Below are positions 18,295 through 28,311 of a stretch of 64,000 nucleotides of DNA, piece by piece. The stretch covers positions 38,106 through 102,105 of the forward strand of contig NZ_BAJR01000009.1 in assembly GCF_000613805.1 (NCBI RefSeq), given 5' to 3'. Below the pieces are notes generated by a model that saw only the letters and a program-made list of their open reading frames with translations, was not told the origin of the DNA and made no database searches. Numbering within the stretch: the stretch's first letter is position 1; each line of letters opens with the position of its first letter. Made by a program: the position numbers and the translations under genes. The DNA comes from Phocaeicola paurosaccharolyticus JCM 15092 (GTDB lineage: Bacteria; Bacteroidota; Bacteroidia; Bacteroidales; Bacteroidaceae).

Positions 18295-18311
18295 ATGCAG
18301 CCTTTCTGCAT
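18295..18311. repeat. Hairpin identical to the one at the left end of the island
   Basis: The 17-base palindrome (arms ATGCAG and CTGCAT) is identical to 257-273. Here it sits between the XRE gene and the methyltransferase gene. With a T-rich stretch on the plus side it could also act as a terminator. On the minus strand it is followed by an imperfect TTACTTTG promoter-like box before the start at 18259. Confidence 0.6.
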
Positions 18312-18343
18312 TCTTTTTATTTAAATGAACAATATGGTATTAA

Positions 18344-18553
18344 TCACTTGTCAACAGGTTGTTTTACCAACAATTCTTGAACTTCTACACCCAAAACTTT
18401 TGCTATCTGGATGAGTGTTTCAAGATTAGGTTGGGTGGTATTTGTACACCATTTTGAGACCGTCGAATAGTCTTTACCCAGCTGTTCTGCCAGCCATTTA
18501 TTGGTCTTATCTTTCTCGACCAATACTACCTTGATGCGATTTATTTTTTCCAT
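18344..18553 (-). CDS. XRE-family helix-turn-helix regulator
   Basis: A 69-aa protein that is essentially one Cro/CI-type helix-turn-helix domain: WLAEQLGKDYSTVSKWC (about 20-36) is the recognition region, followed by NLETLIQIAKVLGVEVQELL. It is the first gene of the minus-strand island, 84 bases before the methyltransferase-like gene, and has its own TAATTTTG promoter element at 18581-18588. Small XRE proteins in this position are controller proteins of restriction-modification systems, so it probably times expression of the downstream genes. The DNA-binding call is firm; the target is inferred. Confidence 0.9.
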   Translation of the reverse strand: MEKINRIKVVLVEKDKTNKWLAEQLGKDYSTVSKWCTNTTQPNLETLIQIAKVLGVEVQELLVKQPVDK

Positions 18554-18580
18554 AAACCTTCATTTTTATATTTTCAACTA

Positions 18581-18588
18581 CAAAATTA
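18581..18588 (-). promoter_or_regulatory. -7 promoter element for the XRE gene and island transcript
   Basis: TAATTTTG on the minus strand matches the Bacteroidota -7 consensus TAnnTTTG and lies about 27 bases before the XRE start codon. The -33 TTTG box is not clear. Confidence 0.5.
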
Positions 18589-18713
18589 GTGATTTAAATT
18601 CAATTAAATTTGTGCTTAGAGAAATAAATAGCAAATCAGTCCATTTATTTATAAAAATACTCCATTTCTATATTCTACAGCATAAAATTATGTGACTATG
18701 ACTGTCTCTAGAA

Positions 18714-19136
18714 ATGGTTGTCATATCATGTAAGACATTTATGGAAAGAGTAAGCGCCAGCAGTGATATTAATATAAAACTTGAATTGTGTGACGAAGAC
18801 CCTATTGTGGATATAGATATCTCTCTCTTTGAACAAGTATTGGTAAACATAATAAAAAATGCCAATGAAAGTATAGGACAGAGTGGCGACATTATTATTA
18901 AAACAACCAATAATCCTGTTATGCTGGAAATAGCAGATAATGGCTATGGAATAAGTAAAGAAGTTGAAGAAAAGCTGTTTACGCCCTTTTTCTCTACTAA
19001 ACCTAATGGTCAGGGAATAGGACTTATATTTATTAGGGATGTATTGAAAAAACATAATTGTACATTCTCACTTCATACCTACTCGGATGGATATACTCGC
19101 TTCAAAATTTACTTTCACAATATAAATAAAAGTTAA
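18714..19136 (+). pseudogene. Sensor histidine kinase remnant (ATPase domain only)
   Basis: 140 residues containing only the HATPase_c module: N box VNIIKNANESI (about 43-53), G1 ADNGYGIS (about 75-82), a F-box-like LFTPFFSTK and G2 GQGIGL. There is no dimerisation/phospho-acceptor histidine region, sensor or membrane segment upstream; the reading frame closes at a TGA near 18699, and the residues before the first ATG (LSLE) still look like kinase linker. So this is the 3' end of a kinase whose 5' part has been lost, right where the defence island begins. It may be expressed as a small ATPase, but more likely it is decaying. Confidence 0.7.
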
Positions 19137-19191
19137 ATAAATGCTTTTAGTGCAGTATTCGTAGCTATTTTGCATTCATTCATTGAAAGAA

Positions 19192-19221
19192 TTTGCAATA
19201 GATTTGCTTTTTATATCTTTA
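19192..19221 (+). promoter_or_regulatory. Promoter of the NigD-like lipoprotein gene
   Basis: TTTG at 19192-19195 and TATCTTTA at 19214-19221, spaced 18 bases, resemble the Bacteroidota -33/-7 pair, 52 bases upstream of the start codon. Confidence 0.45.
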
Positions 19222-19273
19222 CACGTGTTTTTTTATTTAAATTTGTCAAACCTAAAATTTATAAATTAATAAA

Positions 19274-20014
19274 ATGAGAAATATCAAATTTGCAGTCATA
19301 TTTGCTGCTTTAATATCTGTTCTATCATTTAGTTCATGTCTGAACGATAGTAACAATGATGGTTACGATGCTTTTGCAGAAGTCACTTTAAAGTCAGATG
19401 GATTAGGAGCTTACTATTTTATAACTGATGGCGGAGTAACCTTTATTCCTGAGAACATATCTGTTTTATCAAGTATACTATTAAAAGATGGAACTTATTT
19501 GAAACGTTTTGTTGGTGGGTTTAAACTAAGTACAGGAGAAGTGTATTCTCCAGATAAGAAGAGTTTTAAGATATCATCTGTAGCTGTTAGTTCTTCCCTT
19601 ATTTATCAACCAATGACAACAAGACCTGATACAATAAGTGGTAATTATGGTATTGCAGATGTTAATTCTAAACTTTGGGCTGCTTATGGATATTTAAATG
19701 TACCATTTACATATTATTACTCGGCTACAAGTAAAATTAATGCTTATCAATTTAATGTATTCGCAACAGATGCTAAGTTGGATACTCTTTTTTTAACTAT
19801 GCAGCAATCGCGTAATATTGAGAATGGTGAATATTATGTTACAACTCCTCAAGTGATAAGCTATTCTATGCCTTTTGACAAGCCTGATTTCTATACTTTA
19901 TACAATAAATTACAGCCAAAAAATGATACAATTGTCATTAAATTATCGGCTAAAGTTTATGGAAAAGATGCACCGGTAATAAGAACAACAAAGTATAAGG
20001 CTTCACAGAGATAA
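19274..20014 (+). CDS. NigD-like lipoprotein
   Basis: 246 residues starting with a lipoprotein signal (MRNIKFAVIFAALISVLSF, then lipobox SSC at about 20-22). The remainder is beta-rich with an N-terminal OB-like part (about 35-110) and a C-terminal beta-sandwich (about 125-245), matching in size and layout the NigD-like lipoproteins common in Bacteroides. It should be anchored in the outer membrane. It stands alone between a promoter at 19192-19221 and a strong terminator at 20038-20071. Its cellular function is unknown in the family; the call is from pattern, not from a catalytic motif. Confidence 0.6.
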   Translation: MRNIKFAVIFAALISVLSFSSCLNDSNNDGYDAFAEVTLKSDGLGAYYFITDGGVTFIPENISVLSSILLKDGTYLKRFVGGFKLSTGEVYSPDKKSFKISSVAVSSSLIYQPMTTRPDTISGNYGIADVNSKLWAAYGYLNVPFTYYYSATSKINAYQFNVFATDAKLDTLFLTMQQSRNIENGEYYVTTPQVISYSMPFDKPDFYTLYNKLQPKNDTIVIKLSAKVYGKDAPVIRTTKYKASQR

Positions 20015-20037
20015 TATCTTTTTGATAATATATAATT

Positions 20038-20071
20038 AATCCTCATGCTATAACGGCATGAGGATTTTTTT
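20038..20071 (+). terminator. Rho-independent terminator
   Basis: CCTCATGC (20041-20048) pairs with GCATGAGG (20056-20063), followed by seven T residues. It ends the NigD-like transcript. Confidence 0.85.
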
Positions 20072-20072
20072 A

Positions 20073-20080
20073 TACCTTTG
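20073..20080 (+). promoter_or_regulatory. -7 element for the Yip1-smpB-metH cluster
   Basis: TACCTTTG matches TAnnTTTG exactly, directly after the terminator and 31 bases before the TTG start codon of the next gene. Confidence 0.5.
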
Positions 20081-20111
20081 CATAACTTAATAATTAATAT
20101 TTTTTTGCGCT

Positions 20112-20681
20112 TTGAATTACAAGAATTTGTTCAATATTGTTGTTGCTCTTTTATCATCACCACAAAAGGCTTGGAGCAAGATAAAAGAGGAGGATAGTCA
20201 TAATAATGCGATGTCAGATTTTGTATATCCTATGATTGGCCTTTGTGCCCTATCTTTTTTCATAGGAGTGTTAATACAAAATAATGCTGAGGTAGATATT
20301 GTACGCGATGCCATGATTGGTTGCTGTGCTGTAGCAATTTCTCTTTTCGGAGGTTTTTTTCTTGCATCATATCTTGTTGATATGTTAGGTCAGAAATTCC
20401 TTAAAAGAGGTCCGCAATTTGAGCTATCTTCTAAGTTTGTTGGGTATTCTATGTCTGTTATTTTTGTTCTACATATTATATCCGGCATTATAAAAGTTAA
20501 ATTACTCTTCTGGCTTCTACAGATATATGTACTGTTTGTGGCTTTTGAAGGTGCTCGTTCACTAATGAATGTTGAACGTGAAAAATTAACTCATTATACG
20601 CTGATGGCATCAGCAATAATTATTTTTAGTCCCGAACTGATAGGATGGATATTCAATAAGTTATCCGAAGTATTAAACTAA
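20112..20681 (+). CDS. Yip1-family membrane protein
   Basis: 189 residues with about five hydrophobic segments (near 40-60, 75-95, 115-135, 138-155, 165-185), matching small Yip1-domain inner-membrane proteins. The start is a TTG at 20112; no ATG lies between it and the upstream in-frame stop, and the sequence [21 protein letters not shown] fits the family's N-terminus. It shares one base of its stop with the smpB start, so the two are translationally coupled. The pairing with smpB looks like a Bacteroidales gene neighbourhood; a functional link is not established. Confidence 0.75.
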   Translation: MNYKNLFNIVVALLSSPQKAWSKIKEEDSHNNAMSDFVYPMIGLCALSFFIGVLIQNNAEVDIVRDAMIGCCAVAISLFGGFFLASYLVDMLGQKFLKRGPQFELSSKFVGYSMSVIFVLHIISGIIKVKLLFWLLQIYVLFVAFEGARSLMNVEREKLTHYTLMASAIIIFSPELIGWIFNKLSEVLN

Positions 20682-21133
20682 TGAAACCTTCTGCAATAAA
20701 CATAAAAAACAAACGTGCCTCTTTTGACTATGAATTTATAGATACATTTACTGCAGGCATTGTTCTAACAGGTACAGAAATAAAATCCATACGCCTTGGA
20801 AAGGCTAGTCTTGTGGATACATATTGCTATTTTGCAAACCATGAGCTATGGGTTAAGAATATGCATATCACAGAGTACTTCTATGGTTCATACAATAATC
20901 ATGTAGCTAGACGTGAACGTAAATTACTTCTTGAAAAAAAAGAACTAAGGAAACTTGAGGAGGCCGGTAAAAATCCGGGCTTCACTATAGTTCCGGTAAG
21001 GCTGTTTATAAATGATAAGGGCTTGGCTAAGATAGTTATTGCTCTTGCCAAAGGTAAGAAAGAGTATGACAAACGTCAGTCTATCAGAGAAAAAGATGAT
21101 AGACGTGAAATGGACAGAATGTTTAAGAGGTAA
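20681..21133 (+). CDS. smpB: SsrA-binding protein SmpB
   Basis: 150 residues, standard length. SmpB binds tmRNA and brings it to stalled ribosomes for trans-translation. Diagnostic segments are [22 protein letters not shown] near the N-terminus, the RERKLLL region and the basic C-terminal tail ([23 protein letters not shown]) that enters the mRNA channel. It overlaps the Yip1 gene by one base and precedes metH by 38 bases. No tmRNA gene was seen in the window. Confidence 0.97.
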   Translation: MKPSAINIKNKRASFDYEFIDTFTAGIVLTGTEIKSIRLGKASLVDTYCYFANHELWVKNMHITEYFYGSYNNHVARRERKLLLEKKELRKLEEAGKNPGFTIVPVRLFINDKGLAKIVIALAKGKKEYDKRQSIREKDDRREMDRMFKR

Positions 21134-21171
21134 AACTCATATATCGTTTTAACCATAGTATATTTGAAGAG

Positions 21172-23922
21172 ATGAAATCGTTACAACAGACAATACAAGA
21201 GAGAATCCTCATACTTGATGGAGCCATGGGGACTATGATACAGAGTTACAATCTAAGAGAAGAAGATTTTAGAGGTACTCAATTTGCAGATATCCCTGGA
21301 TTGATGAAAGGTAATAATGATATTCTTTCTTTGACACGTCCTGATGTTATAAAAGAGATTCATACAAAGTACCTTAATGCAGGTGCTGATATCATTGAAA
21401 CAAATACTTTCAATGCACAGAGAGTTTCTATGGCTGATTATCATGTTGAAAGGTATTGTAGACTGATAAACCTTGAAGCTGCAATGATAGCTCGCCAATG
21501 TGCTGATAAGTTTACTGCAATGAATCCTGATAAACCTCGTTTCGTTGCAGGATCGGTAGGGCCAACAAACAAGACTCTTTCAATGAGCCCTGATGTAAAC
21601 AATCCGGCTTTTCGCTCATTGACTTTCGATGAACTGTCTGATGCGTATAAGGAGCAGATGGTAGCACTTATTGATGGTGGAGTTGATGCGCTTTTAATAG
21701 AGACTATTTTTGATACACTAAATGCTAAAGCTGCCGTTTACGCAGCTCATGAAGCAATGAAACAGAGTGGAAGGGAAGTGCCAATAATGATCTCTGTTAC
21801 TGTATCAGATATAGCGGGAAGAACACTTTCCGGACAGACTCTTGAAGCATTTATGGCTTCTATGCAGCACGTCAATATCTTTTCAATCGGATTGAACTGC
21901 TCTTTTGGAGCAAAACAGTTGAAACCTTTTTTAGAGACTCTTTCAAATAAATCTTCATATTATATTTCTGCACATCCAAATGCCGGCTTACCTAATTCAT
22001 TGGGGCAGTATGACCAGACTCCTGAGGAGATGGCTGAACAGGTAGCTGAATATGTCGACGAGGGGCTAGTAAATATTATAGGTGGCTGTTGCGGTACAAC
22101 AGAAAAGTATATTGAACTCTATTCAGATATTATAAAAGATAAGTTACCTCATGTAAAAGGTAAGGTCAATAATAATCTCAGACTTTCCGGATTGGAACTT
22201 TTTGAGAAGAGTCCTGAGATTAATTTCGTAAATGTTGGGGAGCGCTGTAATGTAGCGGGTTCTCGCAAATTCCTACGCCTTATAAATGAGAAGAAATATG
22301 ATGAGGCATTGCAGATTGCAAGAGCGCAGGTTGAAGATGGAGCTTTGGTTATAGATGTGAATATGGATGATGGCCTTCTTGAGACAAAAGAGGAGATGGT
22401 CACATTCCTTAATCTTATTATGTCGGAACCTGATATCGCTAAGGTGCCCATAATGATTGATTCCTCAAAATGGGATGTCATCTGTGCCGGACTTAAGGTA
22501 CTTCAAGGAAAATCTATAGTAAACTCGATATCTCTAAAAGAGGGAGAGGAGAAGTTCATTGAACATGCTGAATTTATAAAGCGCATGGGAGCAGCAGTCG
22601 TTGTTATGGCTTTCGATGAGAAGGGACAGGCTGATACTTACCAAAGAAAGATTGATGTTTGTAAAAGGGCATACACTCTTCTTGTGAATAAGGTGGGCTT
22701 TAATCCTAACGATATAATTTTTGACCCAAATGTACTTGCTGTTGCAACCGGTATAGAGGAACATGATAACTATGCAGTCGACTTTATAAATGCTACAGAT
22801 TGGATAAAGAATAACTTACCGGGAGCACATATCAGTGGAGGTGTAAGTAATCTCTCTTTCTCTTTCCGCGGAAACAACTATATACGTGAGGCCATGCATG
22901 CTGTATTCCTTTATCATGCTATAGCAAAAGGCATGGATATGGGAATTGTCAACCCTGCTACATCAATAATTTATGACGATATTCCTGCCGATATTCTTGA
23001 GAGAATTGAGGATGTTGTTTTGAACAGAAGAAAGGATGCATCTGAACGACTTATTGAGATTGCAGAAGAACTCAGAAATAAAGAAACTGGTGCTAATGGC
23101 GCTGATAAAGTTGCCAAAGATGCATGGAGAGAAGGTGCTTCTGTTGAAGATAGATTGAAGTATGCTCTGATGAAGGGTATAATAGATTATCTTCAGAAGG
23201 ACTTGGATGAGGCATTGAGAGAATATAGTAAAGCTGTAGATATTATTGAAGGTCCGCTTATGGGTGGAATGAATAAGGTAGGAGAACTCTTTGGCTCAGG
23301 AAAAATGTTCTTACCTCAGGTTGTGAAGAGTGCTAGGACAATGAAAAAGGCAGTGGAGATACTGCAACCATATATCGAAAAAAGCGGATCCGGCAAAGTA
23401 AAGAGTGCTGGTAAGGTACTTCTTGCCACAGTTAAAGGCGATGTGCATGATATTGGAAAGAACATTGTTTCTGTGGTTATGGCTTGTAACGGGTACGATA
23501 TAATAGACCTTGGTGTCATGGTGCCGGCAGAGAAAATTGTTGAAGTGGCAAAAAGAGAAAACGTTGATATAATAGGACTTAGTGGATTGATAACTCCTTC
23601 ACTTGATGAGATGGTGCATGTGGCTATGGAACTTCAGAACCAGGGTCTTAATATTCCTGTGATGATTGGAGGGGCAACAACTTCAAAACTACATACTGCA
23701 TTAAAGATTGCCCCAGTGTATGGTGCACCGGTTGTTCATCTGAAAGATGCTTCACAGAACTCTTTGGTAGCATCTAAATTGTTGAATCCATCTCAGAAGG
23801 ATGAGTTTGTAAATCGTTTGGAACAAGATTATGAAGAACTTCGTAAGACAGGTAAGAAAAACAGTGTAGGGACAGTCTCTTTGGATGAGGCAAGAAAAAA
23901 CAGCCTAAATATCTGGGACTGA
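21172..23922 (+). CDS. metH: Cobalamin-dependent methionine synthase, without activation domain
   Basis: 916 residues. It transfers a methyl group from methyltetrahydrofolate via cobalamin to homocysteine. Domains in order: homocysteine-binding TIM barrel (about 1-320, with zinc cysteines including GGCCGTT), pterin-binding domain (about 345-610, starting [17 protein letters not shown]), cobalamin cap (about 650-735) and B12-binding domain with DVHDIG (His near 759) and the following [10 protein letters not shown]. coli MetH is about 1,227 residues; the C-terminal AdoMet/reactivation domain is missing here, as is usual in Bacteroidota, where it is presumably supplied by a separate protein. Followed by a strong terminator. 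Confidence 0.97.
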   Translation: MKSLQQTIQERILILDGAMGTMIQSYNLREEDFRGTQFADIPGLMKGNNDILSLTRPDVIKEIHTKYLNAGADIIETNTFNAQRVSMADYHVERYCRLINLEAAMIARQCADKFTAMNPDKPRFVAGSVGPTNKTLSMSPDVNNPAFRSLTFDELSDAYKEQMVALIDGGVDALLIETIFDTLNAKAAVYAAHEAMKQSGREVPIMISVTVSDIAGRTLSGQTLEAFMASMQHVNIFSIGLNCSFGAKQLKPFLETLSNKSSYYISAHPNAGLPNSLGQYDQTPEEMAEQVAEYVDEGLVNIIGGCCGTTEKYIELYSDIIKDKLPHVKGKVNNNLRLSGLELFEKSPEINFVNVGERCNVAGSRKFLRLINEKKYDEALQIARAQVEDGALVIDVNMDDGLLETKEEMVTFLNLIMSEPDIAKVPIMIDSSKWDVICAGLKVLQGKSIVNSISLKEGEEKFIEHAEFIKRMGAAVVVMAFDEKGQADTYQRKIDVCKRAYTLLVNKVGFNPNDIIFDPNVLAVATGIEEHDNYAVDFINATDWIKNNLPGAHISGGVSNLSFSFRGNNYIREAMHAVFLYHAIAKGMDMGIVNPATSIIYDDIPADILERIEDVVLNRRKDASERLIEIAEELRNKETGANGADKVAKDAWREGASVEDRLKYALMKGIIDYLQKDLDEALREYSKAVDIIEGPLMGGMNKVGELFGSGKMFLPQVVKSARTMKKAVEILQPYIEKSGSGKVKSAGKVLLATVKGDVHDIGKNIVSVVMACNGYDIIDLGVMVPAEKIVEVAKRENVDIIGLSGLITPSLDEMVHVAMELQNQGLNIPVMIGGATTSKLHTALKIAPVYGAPVVHLKDASQNSLVASKLLNPSQKDEFVNRLEQDYEELRKTGKKNSVGTVSLDEARKNSLNIWD

Positions 23923-23981
23923 TTTCTTCTCTATCTCGATTAAGTATTGTTGGGTTATCCCAAACATTAAAATATCAAATA

Positions 23982-24013
23982 AAAATCCTTGCTGAATTAT
24001 CAGCAAGGATTTT
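23982..24013. terminator. Bidirectional terminator between metH and eno
   Basis: A 14-bp perfect stem (23982-23995 with 24000-24013) with A-run on one side and T-run on the other, serving both convergent genes. Confidence 0.9.
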
Positions 24014-24066
24014 GTCTTATTAAGTATAAACGTTTATATCTACATAACGTAGACAGAGAAACTATT

Positions 24067-25365
<1,299 letters not shown>

Positions 25366-25469
25366 TTATTGTGGTTTAGATATAATAAAACAAACAACTT
25401 GATAACATTGTTTGGTTTAAACTCAAAAAAATATATTATCTATAAATCTATCTGTTTTTCTCTTATCTT

Positions 25470-25477
25470 CAAATGTA
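25470..25477 (-). promoter_or_regulatory. eno: -7 element of eno promoter
   Basis: TACATTTG on the minus strand matches the Bacteroidota consensus exactly; it lies 114 bases before the start codon, giving a leader of about 105 bases. Confidence 0.5.
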
Positions 25478-25488
25478 CGAAAATATAA

Positions 25489-25556
25489 TTTTATTATCCT
25501 AAGCTTATATTTTATTATCCTAAGGCTTAGGATTAATATCCCAAGCTTATATTTTA
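25489..25556. repeat. Direct and inverted repeats upstream of eno
   Basis: TTATCCTAAG occurs twice (25494-25503 and 25515-25524), CCTAAGCTTATATTTTA (25499-25515) recurs as CCCAAGCTTATATTTTA (25540-25556), and ATCCTAAG/CTTAGGAT form an 8-bp inverted repeat around one central base (25518-25534). The spacing suggests a regulator-binding cluster. Confidence 0.6.
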
Positions 25557-25831
25557 ATTTTCACTACTTATGTTTTATAATTGTTTATTTGATACTATAT
25601 TTATTTTTTCAGAGTAGAGTCTTTATTACTCTTGTATACTTTAATTTCTACTATGCCAATAATTAAGTATTTCAGTTTGTCTTACACTGAAAGCTTGAGA
25701 TATATAGATAAAATGTAAGTTGAAGCAGATATTTAAGTCAGAATAGAGACAAAATGTCTATCATTAATTACATAATAAATGGATTATTTTTTAATTTTAC
25801 TGCATTATTAAAATACTAAAATTATACATAA

Positions 25832-27055
25832 ATGGACTTGATAGAAAGATTTTTGAAATATGTTAGTTTCGATACACAATCGGATGAGGATTCAGGTATT
25901 TGTCCAAGTACACAGAAACAGATGGTATTTGCCAAGTATCTTAAAGAAGAGCTTGAAAACATAGGATTGGAAGATATTACGCTTGATGAGAATGGGTATC
26001 TTTTTGCTACTTTACCTGCTAATGTCGATATTGAGGTTCCTGTTATTGGATTCATAGCTCATCTAGATACAAGTCCTGATATGAGTGGAGAAAATGTTAA
26101 TCCTCGCATAGTTTATAACTATGACGGTGGAGATATTGTGCTTTCTAAAGAAGATAATATTGTTCTTTCACCACGTCAATTCCCTGATTTGTTGAATCAT
26201 AAAGGTGAAGATCTGATAGTAACCGATGGTAAGACTCTTCTTGGTGCTGATGATAAGGCTGGAATAGCTGAAATAGTATCAGCTATGGTATATCTTAAAA
26301 ATCATCCTGAAATTAAGCACGGAAAGATAAGAATAGGTTTCAATCCTGACGAAGAAATTGGCATGGGAGCTCATCTCTTTGATGTTAATAAGTTTGGTTG
26401 CCAATGGGCATATACTATGGATGGTGGTGAAGTGGGAGAGTTGGAATATGAAAACTTCAATGCTGCATCTGCAAAATTGACATTCTCCGGATGTAATGTT
26501 CACCCGGGATATGCAAAAGATAAGATGCTAAACTCTCTGCTTGTAGCTAACGAGTTCATCACAATGTTACCGAAAAATGAGACTCCGGAGACTACAGAAG
26601 GTTATGAGGGTTTTTATCATCTAATATCTGTAGAGGGCAGTGTAGAAAAGACAGCAATATCATATATTATCCGTGATCATGACATTAAGATATTCGAAAA
26701 ACGTAAGGAGAATATGCTTACTTGGGTTGAAAAGATTAACGCTAAATATGGTAACGGAACCGTAAAAATTGAGCTGAAGGATCAGTATTACAATATGCGT
26801 GAGAAAGTTGAGCCTGTAAAGCATATTATTGATATTGCTTACAAGGCTATGAAGGATGCAGGAGTAGAACCTAAAGTTAAGCCAATTCGCGGTGGAACAG
26901 ATGGGGCTCAACTCTCTTTTAAAGGTCTTCCTTGTCCAAACATCTTTGCAGGTGGTATTAATTTCCACGGCAAGTTTGAATTTGTTCCAGTACAATCTAT
27001 GGAGAAGGCAATGAATGTCATTATAAAGATTGTAGAAGAGACTGCAAACCGATAA
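25832..27055 (+). CDS. pepT: Peptidase T (tripeptidase)
   Basis: 407 residues, standard for this M20B zinc aminopeptidase, which removes the N-terminal residue from tripeptides in the cytoplasm. Metal and catalytic motifs: HLDTSPD (78-84, His and Asp), LLGADDKAG (bridging Asp), the catalytic NPDEEIGMG pair of glutamates, and the final histidine in [11 protein letters not shown]. It is followed after 25 bases by gcvT on the same strand, so the two are probably cotranscribed. Confidence 0.97.
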   Translation: MDLIERFLKYVSFDTQSDEDSGICPSTQKQMVFAKYLKEELENIGLEDITLDENGYLFATLPANVDIEVPVIGFIAHLDTSPDMSGENVNPRIVYNYDGGDIVLSKEDNIVLSPRQFPDLLNHKGEDLIVTDGKTLLGADDKAGIAEIVSAMVYLKNHPEIKHGKIRIGFNPDEEIGMGAHLFDVNKFGCQWAYTMDGGEVGELEYENFNAASAKLTFSGCNVHPGYAKDKMLNSLLVANEFITMLPKNETPETTEGYEGFYHLISVEGSVEKTAISYIIRDHDIKIFEKRKENMLTWVEKINAKYGNGTVKIELKDQYYNMREKVEPVKHIIDIAYKAMKDAGVEPKVKPIRGGTDGAQLSFKGLPCPNIFAGGINFHGKFEFVPVQSMEKAMNVIIKIVEETANR

Positions 27056-27080
27056 TATTACTGACCTTAAAATATTAGAT

Positions 27081-28166
27081 ATGAAGAGTACACCTTTTAC
27101 AGAAACGCATGTAGCCCTTGGGGCAAAGATGCACAGTTTTGCAGGATACAATATGCCTATTGAATATTCCGGAATAATTGATGAGCATATTACTGTTTGC
27201 AATGGAGTGGGAGTATTTGATGTTTCACATATGGGAGAGTTTTGGGTGAAGGGGCCTAATGCCCTGGATTTCATTCAGAGATTAACTTCTAATGATGCAT
27301 CAATATTACAACTTGGTAAAGCTCAATATACCTGCTTTACTAATGATAAAGGAGGTATTGTAGATGACCTTCTGGTTTACCATTACGAACCTCAAAAGTA
27401 CATGCTTGTTGTTAATGCTGCAAATATTGATAAGGATTGGAACTGGTGTGTTTCACATAATGAGGTAGGTGCTGAGTTGGAAAATGCTTCAGACAATATG
27501 GCACAACTTGCAATTCAAGGGCCAAAGGCTATTGATGTGCTGCAAAGGCTTACTGATGTGAAGCTATCTGACATTCCATATTATTCATTTAAGACTGGTG
27601 AGTTTGCAGGCTGTAAAAGTGTTATAATATCTAATACAGGATATACCGGTGCTGGAGGTTTTGAACTCTATTTTTATCCTTCTGATGCGATGAAGATATG
27701 GAATGCAATCTTTGAAGAAGGAAAGCCGGAGGGTATCAAGCCTATTGGTCTTGGAGCACGTGATACATTGAGATTAGAGATGGGCTATTGTCTCTACGGT
27801 AACGACCTTAGCGATACAACTTCTCCTATAGAGGCAGGCTTGGGATGGATTACTAAATTTGTTGACGGTAAAAACTTTATAGCACGTGACATTATAGAGG
27901 CTCAAAAGAAGAATGGCGTTTCCAAAAAGTTGGTAGCCTTCGAGATGATTGACCGTGGTATTCCTAGAGAGCATTATCCTATTTTGGATGCTAATGGAGA
28001 AAATATTGGAGAAGTAACAAGTGGTACAATGTCTCCTATTTTAAAGATTGGCATCGGCATGGGTTATGTTAAATATGAGTTATCAAAGGTTGATAGCGAG
28101 ATATTTATAGATGTAAGAGGAAGAAAACTGAAAGCTAAAGTCGTTAAGGCTCCTTTTAGGAAATAG
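27081..28166 (+). CDS. gcvT: Aminomethyltransferase (glycine cleavage T protein)
   Basis: 361 residues, full length. GcvT takes the aminomethyl group from the lipoylated H protein and forms methylenetetrahydrofolate plus ammonia. Typical segments are [29 protein letters not shown] near the start, QRLTSNDAS, the folate-binding aspartate region ([17 protein letters not shown]) and [15 protein letters not shown]. The other glycine cleavage genes are not in the window. It lies in a probable two-gene transcript with pepT and ends at a terminator at 28206-28241. Confidence 0.97.
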   Translation: MKSTPFTETHVALGAKMHSFAGYNMPIEYSGIIDEHITVCNGVGVFDVSHMGEFWVKGPNALDFIQRLTSNDASILQLGKAQYTCFTNDKGGIVDDLLVYHYEPQKYMLVVNAANIDKDWNWCVSHNEVGAELENASDNMAQLAIQGPKAIDVLQRLTDVKLSDIPYYSFKTGEFAGCKSVIISNTGYTGAGGFELYFYPSDAMKIWNAIFEEGKPEGIKPIGLGARDTLRLEMGYCLYGNDLSDTTSPIEAGLGWITKFVDGKNFIARDIIEAQKKNGVSKKLVAFEMIDRGIPREHYPILDANGENIGEVTSGTMSPILKIGIGMGYVKYELSKVDSEIFIDVRGRKLKAKVVKAPFRK

Positions 28167-28205
28167 AGGATAAAATAGAATCTTTGATTTACAATTATCA
28201 TATAT

Positions 28206-28241
28206 AGAGCGCCGCTATAGTAAAATATAGTGGCGTTTTTT
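28206..28241 (+). terminator. Terminator after gcvT
   Basis: CGCCGCTATA pairs with TATAGTGGCG (one wobble), followed by six T residues. Confidence 0.8.
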
Positions 28242-28285
28242 ATAAATATATTCGAAAAATTAGAAACCTTCTTATCTACAATTGT

Positions 28286-28293
28286 TACTTTTG
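28286..28293 (+). promoter_or_regulatory. -7 element for the antiporter gene
   Basis: TACTTTTG matches TAnnTTTG and lies 18 bases before the start codon; no clear -33 box. Confidence 0.4.
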
Positions 28294-28311
28294 TAAAACA
28301 ATCTAGAGATT

